A DNA stretch of 39,869 nucleotides from Lachnospiraceae bacterium (GTDB lineage: Bacteria; Bacillota; Clostridia; Lachnospirales; Lachnospiraceae), in NCBI GenBank assembly GCA_022792535.1, contig JAAWBG010000005.1, forward strand, positions 1-39,869. Direction: 5' to 3'. A model generated the notes under the pieces. That model had not been told where the DNA came from, made no database searches, and saw nothing but the letters and a program-made list of their open reading frames with translations. This document shows, one piece after another, positions 17,494 to 26,199 of the stretch. Position 1 is the first letter of the stretch. Each line of letters begins with the position of its first letter. Position numbers and translations under genes: made by a program.

Positions 17494-18198
17494 CTACTCC
17501 ATTTCTTCAAACAAAATTTCCTGATACCGCCTTTTCACATCAGCCAGATACCGCCTGGACACTGGTATACTGTTGCCTGAAACAGACAGTTCATTTCCAT
17601 TCATACTGTTCACGCAATACATATTGACAATAAAGCTCTGGTGGCACCGGAGAAACACTTCTCCGCAGATTTTGGCCGCGATCTCACTTAATTTTCCAAC
17701 ACACTCCTGTACCTGTCCATCTTTACAGTGGATGAACACAGTGTGCTCCCTGCTGGTCACAAATAAAATCTTTCCATAAGAAATTCTTCCAACATGCCCC
17801 CGCCACCGGAACTGTAAAGACCGCTCCAGCTCTTTTTCCATCCTTCTGGAAACTTGTTCCAGTAAACGATCCAGTTCTTCCTGCTGCACAGGTTTTAAAA
17901 GATACTGAACTGCATAGAGATCATAGGCTTCCCGATAAAAATCATCACTGGAAGAGATAAAACAAAGAGCCGACTCCTCTTCCTTTTTCCGCAGTTCTTC
18001 CGCCAACTCAATTCCGTTCATGTCGTTGGGCTGCATATAGATATCAATTAGATACAGGTCATAATGTTTTCCCTCTTCTTTTACCTCTGTTAAAAGCTGC
18101 TTTGTATTTGAATAAAATACGGTATCATGTTTTCCATTTAATAAAGTTTTCAAATGCAGAGCATCCTGCCTGCAGTCATCACATATTGCAATTTTCAT
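17494..18198 (-). CDS. LytTR-family response regulator (AgrA-like)
   Basis: A 234-aa response regulator. The receiver domain (residues 1-120) has the acidic pocket ICDDCRQD, the phosphoacceptor aspartate in YDLYLIDIYMQ, and the LKPVQQEEL lysine. The C-terminal LytTR DNA-binding domain includes GKILFVTSREHTVFIHCKDG, FLRCHQSFIVNMYCV and ISVSRRYLADVKRRYQEIL-like residues (read as IPVSRRYLADVKRRYQ). Such regulators usually control virulence, bacteriocin or envelope genes by binding paired direct repeats. The kinase gene follows after 29 nt, forming a two-component pair. Confidence 0.92.
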   Translation of the reverse strand: MKIAICDDCRQDALHLKTLLNGKHDTVFYSNTKQLLTEVKEEGKHYDLYLIDIYMQPNDMNGIELAEELRKKEEESALCFISSSDDFYREAYDLYAVQYLLKPVQQEELDRLLEQVSRRMEKELERSLQFRWRGHVGRISYGKILFVTSREHTVFIHCKDGQVQECVGKLSEIAAKICGEVFLRCHQSFIVNMYCVNSMNGNELSVSGNSIPVSRRYLADVKRRYQEILFEEME

Positions 18199-18221
18199 AA
18201 CATACGAAACCTCACATTTTT

Positions 18222-18941
18222 CTAGTCAAATAAAAGTTCATCTACTGTCACAAATTCATACCCTTCTTTTTGCAGAGTATCAATAATTTCCATTGCTGCC
18301 GTAACAGAAGTTTCATATCCGTCATGCATCAATATAATATCATTTTCCTGAATGTTTTTGATTACCTTGTTTACAATCGCTCCATGATTCTGGCTGGACC
18401 AATCCAAAGTATCAATGTCCCAGAGAACCTCCACCATATTCATCTCACAATCCAGCTTCTCATGCCAGTCCCCAAAAGGCGGCCGCAGATAGGAAGGATA
18501 TACGCCTGTAATCTCACAGATCAGTTCATTGGTCCGTTCCACCTGCTTACACGCCTGCTCCATAGAGAGCTTGCTTAACTGTTCATGGCGGTAAGAATGG
18601 TTCCCCACCAAATGTCCTTCTTCCTGAATCTGTTTCACTACCTCAGGATATTTCTCCACTTCCTGACCCAGCAGAAAAAAAGTTGCTTTTACCCCTCGCT
18701 CCTTCAATGCTGCAAGCATTTTGGGCGTATACTCAGGATGCGGCCCGTCGTCAAAAGTAAGGGCTATTTTTTTCTTTTCCGACCTTTGAGTTTCCTTTTG
18801 CTGCTGTACCTTGAATACTTCTTTTAATTCCTGCTTTAATTGGGCCCCTCTCCCTGCTCCTGCCAAAATAAGACACAGAATCAAACACAGACAACACAGA
18901 TCAAAAAAACAACATTTCTTCCAGATATGCTTTTTCTTCAT
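18222..18941 (-). CDS. Membrane-anchored polysaccharide deacetylase (CE4)
   Basis: Removes acetyl groups from N-acetylglucosamine in peptidoglycan or another surface glycan. The 239-aa product has a signal anchor (hydrophobic residues ~13-31) and a NodB/CE4 domain with all five motifs: TFDDGPHP (catalytic base and metal aspartate), GNHSYRHEQL (metal histidines), RPPFGD, DIDTLDW and ILMHDG. It resembles PgdA or the sporulation deacetylase PdaA group; the exact substrate is uncertain. It is encoded just upstream of the LytTR regulator (24-nt gap), so its expression may be tied to that sensory pair. Deacetylated peptidoglycan is known to resist lysozyme. Confidence 0.9.
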   Translation of the reverse strand: MKKKHIWKKCCFFDLCCLCLILCLILAGAGRGAQLKQELKEVFKVQQQKETQRSEKKKIALTFDDGPHPEYTPKMLAALKERGVKATFFLLGQEVEKYPEVVKQIQEEGHLVGNHSYRHEQLSKLSMEQACKQVERTNELICEITGVYPSYLRPPFGDWHEKLDCEMNMVEVLWDIDTLDWSSQNHGAIVNKVIKNIQENDIILMHDGYETSVTAAMEIIDTLQKEGYEFVTVDELLFD

Positions 18942-18982
18942 TTCCTGAATACCCCATCTAGATTTCCATAAAATATATGACG

Positions 18983-20410
18983 TCAGGGCTGTATTTTATT
19001 CAGGATATCCTTCGTCTTTTCCCCATCCGCATCTCCCAGCAGATAGCAGGTTCCATCCTCCATCTCGATCATAAGAAAGGGCGGCTCTTTGGGATTTAGG
19101 CACACCTCCATATCTCTTTCATAGACATTGCTGTAAAAACTGCCTTTTTTCAGCACCTCCATTCCTGTTCCGGCCTTTCTTACAAGATCTGGCTCCTCTT
19201 CTAACAGCATTGCCTGATGAATCTCTTCCTGTTTTATATGATATACCTCTTTCCATTGATTTGCAATCAAAATTCCCTCTTCACAGGACAATGATATGGG
19301 TGTAAATTCTTCCAGGATTGCCACCCCGGATGTGCCAAACATCAGGAGACATATGGACACCATAATCAAGATCGTAGAATATCTGATCCCCGGTTTTGCC
19401 ATATTTACGGTAACGCCGATTCCCACCCGGTTTTCCACCATTCTGCGGCTGTCATTTTTATTATAATAAAAGAGGCCCCAGATCCAATGTTCATCTCCCC
19501 CGTCTGTCAGCACAGGTTCCTGGACCAGATATTTCTTACTGTACTTATCAATCTGATGGAAACACCGCAAAATAAGCCATACGCTTAATATCATAGACGC
19601 CAGGCTCAGCGCTGTTATCATGGGTAAAAACCATTCTGCCGGCCCATGAAGCCCCCACAGGATTCCCCAGTTCAGGGCCCCCATAAGCCATGTCATACTC
19701 ATACAAAGCTTACATACTTGATACCACCGTATATTTGCGATCTGCAGATTAATCTGGCTGTTATAAGTAACTGCCTTGGTCCGCTCCTTTGCTGAAAAAT
19801 GAATGTAACAAGGAAATAGTAAGGCTGTCACTGCAATGGAACTTAACACTGCTTCACAGGCCCATAGATCCGGTATCTGGGGACCAGGACGAAGGGTATG
19901 GAGCACATACTCTGCCAGAATCGGAAGAACTGCAAATGCACCCGCCCCATACATACTCTTTCGGAATAATTTTTCTTTCTTCGCGCCGGCCGCTGTCACA
20001 TCCACAAATATTTTATCTTCCGGTTCTCCCTGCTCTTCTTTGGGAAGAGAAGCTATAAATTCCCGTTTCTGTTCCTTCATCCGCTTGTTGGCCCGTGCAA
20101 AGGGAAGAAGCACTGCAAAAATAGCCCAGCACACCCAGACCACCTGTCCGGTAATCACGAGAGACTCCCGCTTCGGCAGCAAAGTCAAAAAGAAAATTAG
20201 CAGGCAGGAAACTGCATAGAAATTCAGTTCCCGTATATAAGTTTTTTGGATCTCCTGCAGCCCATGGCTGTCTCTGGCTCCCGGCCAGAGGGTAACACCA
20301 TACTGGGTCCCATTCTTTTCCTTGCCGGAAAACCAAAAGCCTCCATATAGGATCAGCAATACCGGCAGCATACAGACTGCCATGATGATTTTCATCCCTA
20401 TAATTTCCAT
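18983..20410 (-). CDS. DUF5808-containing polytopic membrane protein
   Basis: A 475-aa membrane protein of unknown function. About eight hydrophobic segments are visible (near residues 8-26, 65-82, 90-108, 155-172, 188-205, 233-250, 262-283, 345-365). Between the seventh and eighth lies WIWGLFYYNKNDSRRMVENR followed by VGIGVTVN, the recognisable DUF5808 motif. The C-terminal ~110 residues resemble a bacterial PH-like fold. The start at 20410 has AGGAGG 8 nt upstream; an in-frame GTG at 20419 has none. It follows the GntR gene by 78 nt, the common pairing of YtrA-type regulators with membrane proteins that they control. Confidence 0.75.
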   Translation of the reverse strand: MEIIGMKIIMAVCMLPVLLILYGGFWFSGKEKNGTQYGVTLWPGARDSHGLQEIQKTYIRELNFYAVSCLLIFFLTLLPKRESLVITGQVVWVCWAIFAVLLPFARANKRMKEQKREFIASLPKEEQGEPEDKIFVDVTAAGAKKEKLFRKSMYGAGAFAVLPILAEYVLHTLRPGPQIPDLWACEAVLSSIAVTALLFPCYIHFSAKERTKAVTYNSQINLQIANIRWYQVCKLCMSMTWLMGALNWGILWGLHGPAEWFLPMITALSLASMILSVWLILRCFHQIDKYSKKYLVQEPVLTDGGDEHWIWGLFYYNKNDSRRMVENRVGIGVTVNMAKPGIRYSTILIMVSICLLMFGTSGVAILEEFTPISLSCEEGILIANQWKEVYHIKQEEIHQAMLLEEEPDLVRKAGTGMEVLKKGSFYSNVYERDMEVCLNPKEPPFLMIEMEDGTCYLLGDADGEKTKDILNKIQP

Positions 20411-20488
20411 TCCACGCACCTCCTAAATATTTCTGAACAATACATAAAATTAGTACAATTACTGGATTGTGCAGTTTATTAAAAAAAC

Positions 20489-20854
20489 TTAACTCCCATA
20501 GATCTCCCTGCAGATCTCTATAAATTCCTCCTCCGGGATTCCCGCAATCTTGGCTTCCGCAGCCAGCACTTCCAGTTCTTTCTTTAGTTTCTTTTCCACA
20601 GACCGTTTCTTTCCGCCAGCACACTGAACCATGGCCCCGTTCCTCCTGTCTGTGACAATATACCCTTCCTGTTTCAAAAGCTGATACGCCTTATTCACAG
20701 TCATGGTATTGATGCCTGCTTCCTGTGCAAGCGCCCGTATTGTGGGCAGCCGATCTCCGTCTTCAAAGGTTCCGTCTGCCACTGCCTGTACGATTTGATC
20801 CCGTATCTGCTGATAAATCGGAACGCTGCTTGCAAAATCTAATTTCATTACCAT
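20489..20854 (-). CDS. GntR-family regulator, YtrA subfamily
   Basis: A 121-aa transcriptional repressor. Residues 1-75 are a GntR winged helix-turn-helix (SVPIYQQIRDQIVQAVADG, then DRLPTIRALAQEAGINTMTVNKAY and LLKQEGYIVTDRRNGAMV). The short C-terminal tail (~45 residues, ending FIEICREIYGS) is the YtrA-type dimerisation helix pair and lacks a large ligand domain. Members of this group usually repress their own operon. The start has AAGGGG ~8 nt upstream, and that site lies inside one arm of the large palindrome at 20859-20915, the obvious candidate operator. Confidence 0.92.
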   Translation of the reverse strand: MVMKLDFASSVPIYQQIRDQIVQAVADGTFEDGDRLPTIRALAQEAGINTMTVNKAYQLLKQEGYIVTDRRNGAMVQCAGGKKRSVEKKLKKELEVLAAEAKIAGIPEEEFIEICREIYGS

Positions 20855-20858
20855 AACG

Positions 20859-20915
20859 ATTCCCCTTTGCCTTATTTATATTATATCATATAATACAAAT
20901 AAGGCAAAGGGGAAT
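20859..20915. promoter_or_regulatory. 57-bp near-perfect palindrome holding the gntR promoter
   Basis: Arms 20859-20877 and 20897-20915 are perfect 19-bp complements, and the 19-bp centre is itself palindromic apart from one pair. On the minus strand, TTGCCT (20902-20907), a 16-bp spacer and TATAAT (20880-20885) form the gntR promoter. Because of the symmetry an equivalent promoter points the other way (20867-20872 and 20889-20894). The gntR ribosome binding site lies in the left arm. This is probably the autoregulatory operator. Confidence 0.8.
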
Positions 20916-20917
20916 TA

Positions 20918-20971
20918 GAGCAAAGCAATATTTTCCTCTTGCACGAGTGCGCATAATTATTTTTATCTTAT
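20918..20971 (-). repeat. Dispersed repeat module, copy B
   Basis: The minus strand aligns with 11675-11736 (copy A): AAAAATAAT, ATGCGCACTCG, GCAAGAGG, AAAATATTGCTT and GCTC occur in the same order. It lies directly upstream of the gntR palindrome, between it and the hairpin at 20987. Confidence 0.75.
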
Positions 20972-20986
20972 CCGCCGCAGTGCAAT

Positions 20987-21034
20987 AATTCTTTACAAGC
21001 ACCTACCATTTCTGATAGATGCTTGTAAAGAATT
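20987..21034 (-). terminator. Hairpin ending the opp/21051 transcript
   Basis: A 15-bp perfect stem (20987-21001 with 21020-21034, AATTCTTTACAAGCA/complement) with an 18-nt loop that extends the pairing. The sequence after it on the minus strand is AT-rich but not a pure T-run, so termination is likely but not certain. Confidence 0.6.
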
Positions 21035-21050
21035 AAAATTCAATTAAAAA

Positions 21051-21332
21051 TCAAGTCCAGGCCAGCAGCATCAGACCGATCAAAATTGCTCCGCCGATGA
21101 GATACGCGCTTCCGATCAACAGGCTGCTTTTCAGCACCCCCAGAACTACCCAATATTTTTCCCGGTTCGTAAGCTGAAGCTCTGGGGATTCCTGTTGGAT
21201 TCGCTCTCCTGGTTCACAGATCATTTCTTCCTGCTGATTCTCTTCCTGTTGATCTTCTCTTATCACGTATTTCACCTTCTTCCGATTTGCTGACAATTCT
21301 GCACAGAATCTGATGCCTTTACTGATTGTCAT
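21051..21332 (-). CDS. Small single-helix membrane protein, unknown function
   Basis: A 93-aa ORF with a polar, glutamine/glutamate-rich N-terminal ~60 residues (REDQQEENQQEEM) and a C-terminal hydrophobic segment at about residues 61-91, enough for one long or two short membrane helices. I do not recognise a family. The ribosome binding site is weak (AGCGGA). It lies 57 nt after oppF on the same strand and before a hairpin, so it may be the last cistron of the opp operon. It could also be a chance ORF, but its organised composition argues against that. Confidence 0.55.
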   Translation of the reverse strand: MTISKGIRFCAELSANRKKVKYVIREDQQEENQQEEMICEPGERIQQESPELQLTNREKYWVVLGVLKSSLLIGSAYLIGGAILIGLMLLAWT

Positions 21333-21388
21333 AACAGTCCGCTAAAAAATTCACTGTTACGCTCTGTTCGACGCCCAGTCCCTGACTG

Positions 21389-22414
21389 CTATTTATCGTA
21401 CAGATGACAGACCACATAATGGCCGGGCTCTATTTCTTTCTGAACCGGCGGCTGGGTCTTGCATTTTTCCATACAGTGGGCGCAACGGGTATGGAACTTA
21501 CATCCTGACGGCGGATTTGCCGGAGAAGGAATAGATCCTTCCAACACGATCCGTTCTTTTTTCACAGTAGGATCTGGAACCGGAATAGCCGAAAACAATG
21601 CCTTCGTATAAGGATGCAGAGGATTCTGAAAAATATTTTCTGTCTTGCCATATTCCACCAGATTGCCCAGATACATCACTCCGACTGTATCTGAAATATG
21701 TTCTACCACAGACAGGTCATGGGAAATAAACAAATACGTCAGTTTATACTGCTCCTGTAATTCCTTCAACAAGTTAATGATCTGAGCCTGAATAGACACA
21801 TCCAGAGCCGACACCGGCTCGTCGCAGACGATAAATTCTGGATTTAGAGCCAGGGCACGAGCGATACAGATACGCTGTCTCTGACCGCCGGAAAACTCAT
21901 GAGGATACCGGTCTTTGTGGAAAGGCTGCAGGCCGCAGTTATCCATGACCTGATCAATATAATCATTAAATTCTGCCTTTGGCACAAGACTATGTTCCCG
22001 AACTGCCTCGCCGATAATCTCTCCTACCGGCAGACGAGGAGATAAGCTGGAAAAAGGGTCCTGGAAAATAATCTGCATCTTCGTGCGCATACTGCGCATC
22101 TCTGCATTGGAAAAATCATAGACTTCTTTTCCATTGAACAACACCTGCCCGCCGGTTTTCTCTCCGGCCAAACGAAGAATGGTGCGTCCAGTGGTGGTCT
22201 TTCCACAGCCGGATTCTCCTACCAGACCCATGGTGGTGCCCCGCTTCAGATTAAAGGTTACCCCATCCACTGCCTTCACCTGACCAGTTACCCTAGAAAC
22301 CATGCCGCCTTTAATGGGAAAATATTTTTTTAACTGATTTACCATCAAAATATATTGGGGATCATAGGTCAGTGGCGTCAAGTTTTCATCTGCCATTCCT
22401 TTTTTCTCAGCCAT
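21389..22414 (-). CDS. oppF: Oligopeptide ABC transporter ATP-binding protein OppF
   Basis: One of two ATPases that power the peptide importer encoded by this operon. The 341-aa product has Walker [16 protein letters not shown], a Q-loop MQIIFQDPFSSLSPR, signature EFSGGQRQRICIARAL, Walker B FIVCDEPVSALD and the H-loop histidine in YLFISHDLSVV. The C-terminal oligopeptide/dipeptide extension contains the cysteine cluster CKFHTRCAHCMEKC, which in this family can bind an iron-sulfur cluster. The start codon directly follows the oppD stop, with GGGGG in the end of oppD as ribosome binding site. Confidence 0.95.
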   Translation of the reverse strand: MAEKKGMADENLTPLTYDPQYILMVNQLKKYFPIKGGMVSRVTGQVKAVDGVTFNLKRGTTMGLVGESGCGKTTTGRTILRLAGEKTGGQVLFNGKEVYDFSNAEMRSMRTKMQIIFQDPFSSLSPRLPVGEIIGEAVREHSLVPKAEFNDYIDQVMDNCGLQPFHKDRYPHEFSGGQRQRICIARALALNPEFIVCDEPVSALDVSIQAQIINLLKELQEQYKLTYLFISHDLSVVEHISDTVGVMYLGNLVEYGKTENIFQNPLHPYTKALFSAIPVPDPTVKKERIVLEGSIPSPANPPSGCKFHTRCAHCMEKCKTQPPVQKEIEPGHYVVCHLYDK

Positions 22415-23557
22415 CTATTTTTCCCCCTTTCCATATCGATAACAGCTTACTTTATGAGTATCGGACAGACTGAGCATAGGCGGATATGCGCCGTCGCAGT
22501 CTTCCACGCACATTTCACAGCGGTCCTTGAAATAACAGTAATCCGGCATATTGATGGGATTTGGCACTTTTCCCGGTATGGAATAGAGCTTATCCACCTG
22601 CTTGCCCACCACTGGCTTGGAAGCCATCAGACCAATCGTATAGGGATGAGAGGGATGTTCAAAAATCTCCTGAGCAGTTCCCTTTTCCACTACGCGCCCT
22701 GCATACATAACTACAATGTAATCCGCCATCTCTGCAATCACGCCCAGGTCATGGGTGATTAAGATGATAGAGGAATTGATTCTATCTTTTAACTGACGCA
22801 GCAGATCTAAGATCTGAGCTTGTATTGTCACGTCCAACGCTGTGGTAGGCTCGTCTGCAATGATTACTCTGGGATTACATGCTAAAGCCATAGCAATCAT
22901 AACACGCTGGCGCATACCGCCGGAAAGTTCATGAGGAAACATTCCATAGACGCCCTGGCTGTTGGCAATTCCAACCATTTCCAGCAATTCAATGGTCCGA
23001 GCCTTGATATCCTCCTGGCTCTTTCCCTCGCCGTCATGAAGCGCGATTACCTCATCCACCTGTCTGCCGATCCGAAATACAGGGTTCAGGCTGGTCATAG
23101 GCTCCTGAAAAATCATGGAGATATAGTTGCCCCGAATGGCCTGCATCTTTTCCTGGGGCGTCTGAATCACATCATAAGCTTTGTCTCCCAGATTCAGACG
23201 GATCTCGCCTTCCACAGTCTGTCCCTGGGGCCGCTGTACCAGCTGCATCAAAGACAGGCTGGTAACAGACTTTCCACAGCCGGATTCTCCTACCACACCT
23301 ACGGTTTTTCCAATGGGCACGTCAAAACTGACGCCATCCACACTTTTTACCACTCCTGTATCTGTAAAAAAATAAGTATGCAGGTTGTCAAATTCCACTG
23401 CATTCTTTGGATCATGCATTTTCGTCAAATATTCCGATTCCGGCACATTTTTCCGTTTCCGCTTTTTCTCATACTCATCGGTAATCTTACGGTTCTCTTT
23501 TGAAATCCGGCGGGATTCTTTCGCTGAGAGATAACCTTCTGCTTTTTTCTTAGCCAT
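22415..23557 (-). CDS. oppD: Oligopeptide ABC transporter ATP-binding protein OppD
   Basis: The second ATPase of the importer, pairing with OppF. The 380-aa product has Walker [20 protein letters not shown]-loop [14 protein letters not shown], signature [17 protein letters not shown], Walker [13 protein letters not shown] and [15 protein letters not shown]. The C-terminal cysteine cluster reads [14 protein letters not shown]. The first ~45 residues are an unusually basic extension ([20 protein letters not shown]) absent from most OppD proteins. It begins 13 nt after oppC. Confidence 0.95.
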   Translation of the reverse strand: MAKKKAEGYLSAKESRRISKENRKITDEYEKKRKRKNVPESEYLTKMHDPKNAVEFDNLHTYFFTDTGVVKSVDGVSFDVPIGKTVGVVGESGCGKSVTSLSLMQLVQRPQGQTVEGEIRLNLGDKAYDVIQTPQEKMQAIRGNYISMIFQEPMTSLNPVFRIGRQVDEVIALHDGEGKSQEDIKARTIELLEMVGIANSQGVYGMFPHELSGGMRQRVMIAMALACNPRVIIADEPTTALDVTIQAQILDLLRQLKDRINSSIILITHDLGVIAEMADYIVVMYAGRVVEKGTAQEIFEHPSHPYTIGLMASKPVVGKQVDKLYSIPGKVPNPINMPDYCYFKDRCEMCVEDCDGAYPPMLSLSDTHKVSCYRYGKGEK

Positions 23558-23570
23558 TTTTCTTCCTCCC

Positions 23571-25121
23571 TTACCGTTTCATTTTCGGGTCAAACGCATC
23601 ACGCAGACCATCGCCTACAAAGTTAAAGCCCAGCACAGCGATCAACAGACAGATACCTGCAGGAATCCATACAAACCAATAATGGGTCATAACATAAGCG
23701 TCATTTACATCGTTAATGATATTTCCCCAGGAAGCAAAGGGGAATTTTACACCGATTCCTAAGAACGACAAAGTTGCCTCCATAATGATAGTGGAGCCAA
23801 GACTCATGGTACAGGTAACGATCAACTGAGGAATAACGTTAGGAATCAAATGTTTGAAAATACGCCTGCTTACCCGGATTCCGCAGGCTTCTGTTGCAGT
23901 CATAAATTCCTGTTCTCGCAGCGACAGAATCTGCCCCCGGACCAAACGGGTAATGGAGGGCCATCCTAAAAATCCCAGAATCAGCATCAGATAGAACATA
24001 CGGATCTGTGGTTCCACCCGCATAGCATCCATAGCAGAACCTAAGATAATAATCAGGGGCAGGGAAGGAATACAGTAGAACACATCCACAATACGCATAA
24101 TCAGGTTATCTACCCATTTGCCAAAATATCCGGCAATACCGCCTAAAATCACCCCCAAAAGGGTCTCAATAAACACAACGATAAAACCAATAATCAAAGA
24201 AACACGTCCCCCATACATCAGACGGGTCAGCATATCCATTCCATTGGTGTCAGTTCCCAGCCAATGGGCCTTGTTGGGCTTGGCATAGGTATCGTACACA
24301 TAAGTCTCTTTTCCCTGTCTTACAGACCAGGTCTTTGTGGTGGGATCATAAGTAATCTGATATTCATATTCTGCTCCCTCTTCATCTACAAAAACAAACT
24401 CTTCCTGGTCCGCATCAATGGCAGCCTCCAGCTCTTCCTTAAAAGTCCGGCTGATGTTTACGCCATTTTCAACGGGGGATACCACAAAACGGCTGATATA
24501 TCCACGCACAGTATCTCCATCCAGAATATTGGCATCTTCATCCAGGGTGTATTCCGTTCCATCCGCCTGGAAAGAAGTCTCTCCATTAGTATAAGCCTTT
24601 AAGGCTTCCATTTTCAGCGTAAAGGGAACTTCCTCCCCTTCTCCATTTACAATATCTTTAAATGCAATGGCCAAAAGAGTTCCCTCTGAAGAGATAGAAT
24701 AAAAATCTGTCCCTTCTTCTTTTACCTCATAATTGATATCTTTATAGGAAAAAGAAGGCTCTTTTTTTTCATAAGCCAGCTGAAATTTTGCCTGAAGCAC
24801 GCTGTCAAATTTCTGACCATCTGCCGCAGTATAGCGGAAATCATCATTGCGCACCACCCCTGCGTACTCTTTCATCTGGCTCTCATAACGGTAAAACTGC
24901 TGATCCTGGCTGTAAGGACTGATCAGTCCGCCGATAAAGGAAAATACAAACATTAGAATCAACATGATCATTCCCAGCACCGCCAGACGGTTCCGCAGAA
25001 ACCGCTTCACCACCAAGGCGCCAGGGGATAGTACTTTTACTCTTCTGTCATCATTCAAAGAATATTCTTCACCGTTGGCCTCGTTTATATTCTTTTTTAC
25101 TTCATCTTTTTCATTGCTCAT
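23571..25121 (-). CDS. oppC: Oligopeptide ABC transporter permease OppC with large extracytoplasmic insertion
   Basis: A transmembrane subunit of the importer. After a cytoplasmic tail and the first helix (residues ~46-67), about 200 residues (72-272) are inserted before the conserved KAHWLGTDTNGMDMLTRLMYGGRVSL block; OppC proteins are usually near 300 aa and this one is 516. The insert is acidic, beta-rich in appearance, and lies on the outer side of the membrane. The remaining helices and the EAA loop (EFMTATEACGIRVSRRIFKHLIPN) are normal. Similar insertions may exist in related gut clostridia; function is unknown. Confidence 0.93.
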   Translation of the reverse strand: MSNEKDEVKKNINEANGEEYSLNDDRRVKVLSPGALVVKRFLRNRLAVLGMIMLILMFVFSFIGGLISPYSQDQQFYRYESQMKEYAGVVRNDDFRYTAADGQKFDSVLQAKFQLAYEKKEPSFSYKDINYEVKEEGTDFYSISSEGTLLAIAFKDIVNGEGEEVPFTLKMEALKAYTNGETSFQADGTEYTLDEDANILDGDTVRGYISRFVVSPVENGVNISRTFKEELEAAIDADQEEFVFVDEEGAEYEYQITYDPTTKTWSVRQGKETYVYDTYAKPNKAHWLGTDTNGMDMLTRLMYGGRVSLIIGFIVVFIETLLGVILGGIAGYFGKWVDNLIMRIVDVFYCIPSLPLIIILGSAMDAMRVEPQIRMFYLMLILGFLGWPSITRLVRGQILSLREQEFMTATEACGIRVSRRIFKHLIPNVIPQLIVTCTMSLGSTIIMEATLSFLGIGVKFPFASWGNIINDVNDAYVMTHYWFVWIPAGICLLIAVLGFNFVGDGLRDAFDPKMKR

Positions 25122-25136
25122 TTTGGCACCTCCTCC

Positions 25137-26123
25137 CTAGGCAATACGTACCCGCGGATCCACCACGGCATACAAAATATCAGAAAGCAGGTTGCTTGCC
25201 AATGTTAGAATTGCCAAAAAGGTCATATAGAACATAGAAAATGGAATATCCCCAATCCGCATGGCTTCATAAGAAGTAAATCCGATTCCTGGAATAGAAA
25301 ACAGCGTTTCTGTAATCAAAGCGCCGGAAAACAAGGTAGGCAGAGAGCCGCCCACAATGGTAACCAGAGGAATCAGCGTATTGCGGAAGGCATGCTGATA
25401 GATCACCTTTTTCTCTGACAATCCCTTTGCACGTGCGGTACGGATATAGTCAGAATTCAACACTTCCAGCATATTCGTACGGGTATAACGCATCAAAGAA
25501 CCAATGGAAACAATCACAAGGGTGGCAATGGGCAGAACCAAATGATTGGCTTTGTCCAAAAATTGTCCCATAGCGTCAAGCTGAGCGTAATCCCGTCCCA
25601 CCAGACCAAAGAGATCAAACCACCCTAATTTTACAGAAAAAATCAGTTTTAAGATTGTAGCGAAAAAGAATGGGGGCAGAGAAATACCAATCAATGCACC
25701 TGCAGTAACAGCATAATCTGTACGGGAATACTGTTTGGTAGAAGCAATCACACCAAGGGGGATTGCAATCACCAGTTCCAATACCAGAGCAATCGCTCCC
25801 ATAATAAAGGATAGCCAAATAACCTCACTGAACTTCTGAAGTACTGGAACGGTATATTTCCAGCTGTCGCCAAAATTTCCCCGAACAGCATCTCCCAGCC
25901 ATGTAACATAGCCTGGCAGAATTCCCTTATCCAGACCATAAGAGGCATTTAACTGTGTCAGCCACTCTTCATAAGGTTTCGCGCCAGGCTTTGATGCAAG
26001 CTGCATAGCCACCGTCTCCACATAAGAAGCAGGCAGACAGCGCAGCAGTGCATAGATAATAAAAGTAACGCAAAACAGAATCATCACTGACAGAAGAAGT
26101 CTTTTCACGATGTATTTTCGCAT
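25137..26123 (-). CDS. oppB: Oligopeptide ABC transporter permease OppB
   Basis: The other permease subunit, 328 aa, with six predicted helices. The first is at residues ~9-30 (LLLSVMILFCVTFIIYALLR). The EAA coupling motif reads DYIRTARAKGLSEKKVIYQHAFRNTL, with the following LIPLVTIVGGSLPTLFSGAL and ETLFSIPGIG typical of OppB/DppB. It lies between the oppA-oppB hairpin and oppC, 15 nt apart from the latter. Confidence 0.95.
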   Translation of the reverse strand: MRKYIVKRLLLSVMILFCVTFIIYALLRCLPASYVETVAMQLASKPGAKPYEEWLTQLNASYGLDKGILPGYVTWLGDAVRGNFGDSWKYTVPVLQKFSEVIWLSFIMGAIALVLELVIAIPLGVIASTKQYSRTDYAVTAGALIGISLPPFFFATILKLIFSVKLGWFDLFGLVGRDYAQLDAMGQFLDKANHLVLPIATLVIVSIGSLMRYTRTNMLEVLNSDYIRTARAKGLSEKKVIYQHAFRNTLIPLVTIVGGSLPTLFSGALITETLFSIPGIGFTSYEAMRIGDIPFSMFYMTFLAILTLASNLLSDILYAVVDPRVRIA

Positions 26124-26145
26124 AAGCTTATCATTCCTCTCTATA

Positions 26146-26188
26146 GATTGAAAGGAACCGGTTCACCTTGGAGCGGTTCCTTTCAATC
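26146..26188 (-). promoter_or_regulatory. Intercistronic hairpin between oppA and oppB
   Basis: A 15-bp perfect stem (26146-26160 with 26174-26188, GATTGAAAGGAACCG/complement) with a 13-nt loop. No T-run follows on the minus strand, so rather than a full terminator it is probably an mRNA-stabilising or processing structure that keeps oppA more abundant than oppBCDF, as known for other binding-protein operons (inference). Confidence 0.7.
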
Positions 26189-26199
26189 TTATGATTCTA

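Noticed and set aside
17464-17494. Possible agrD-like signal peptide gene beside the kinase
   Set aside because: The gaps around the kinase and regulator are under 30 nt and hold no small ORF; no agrB-like gene is present.
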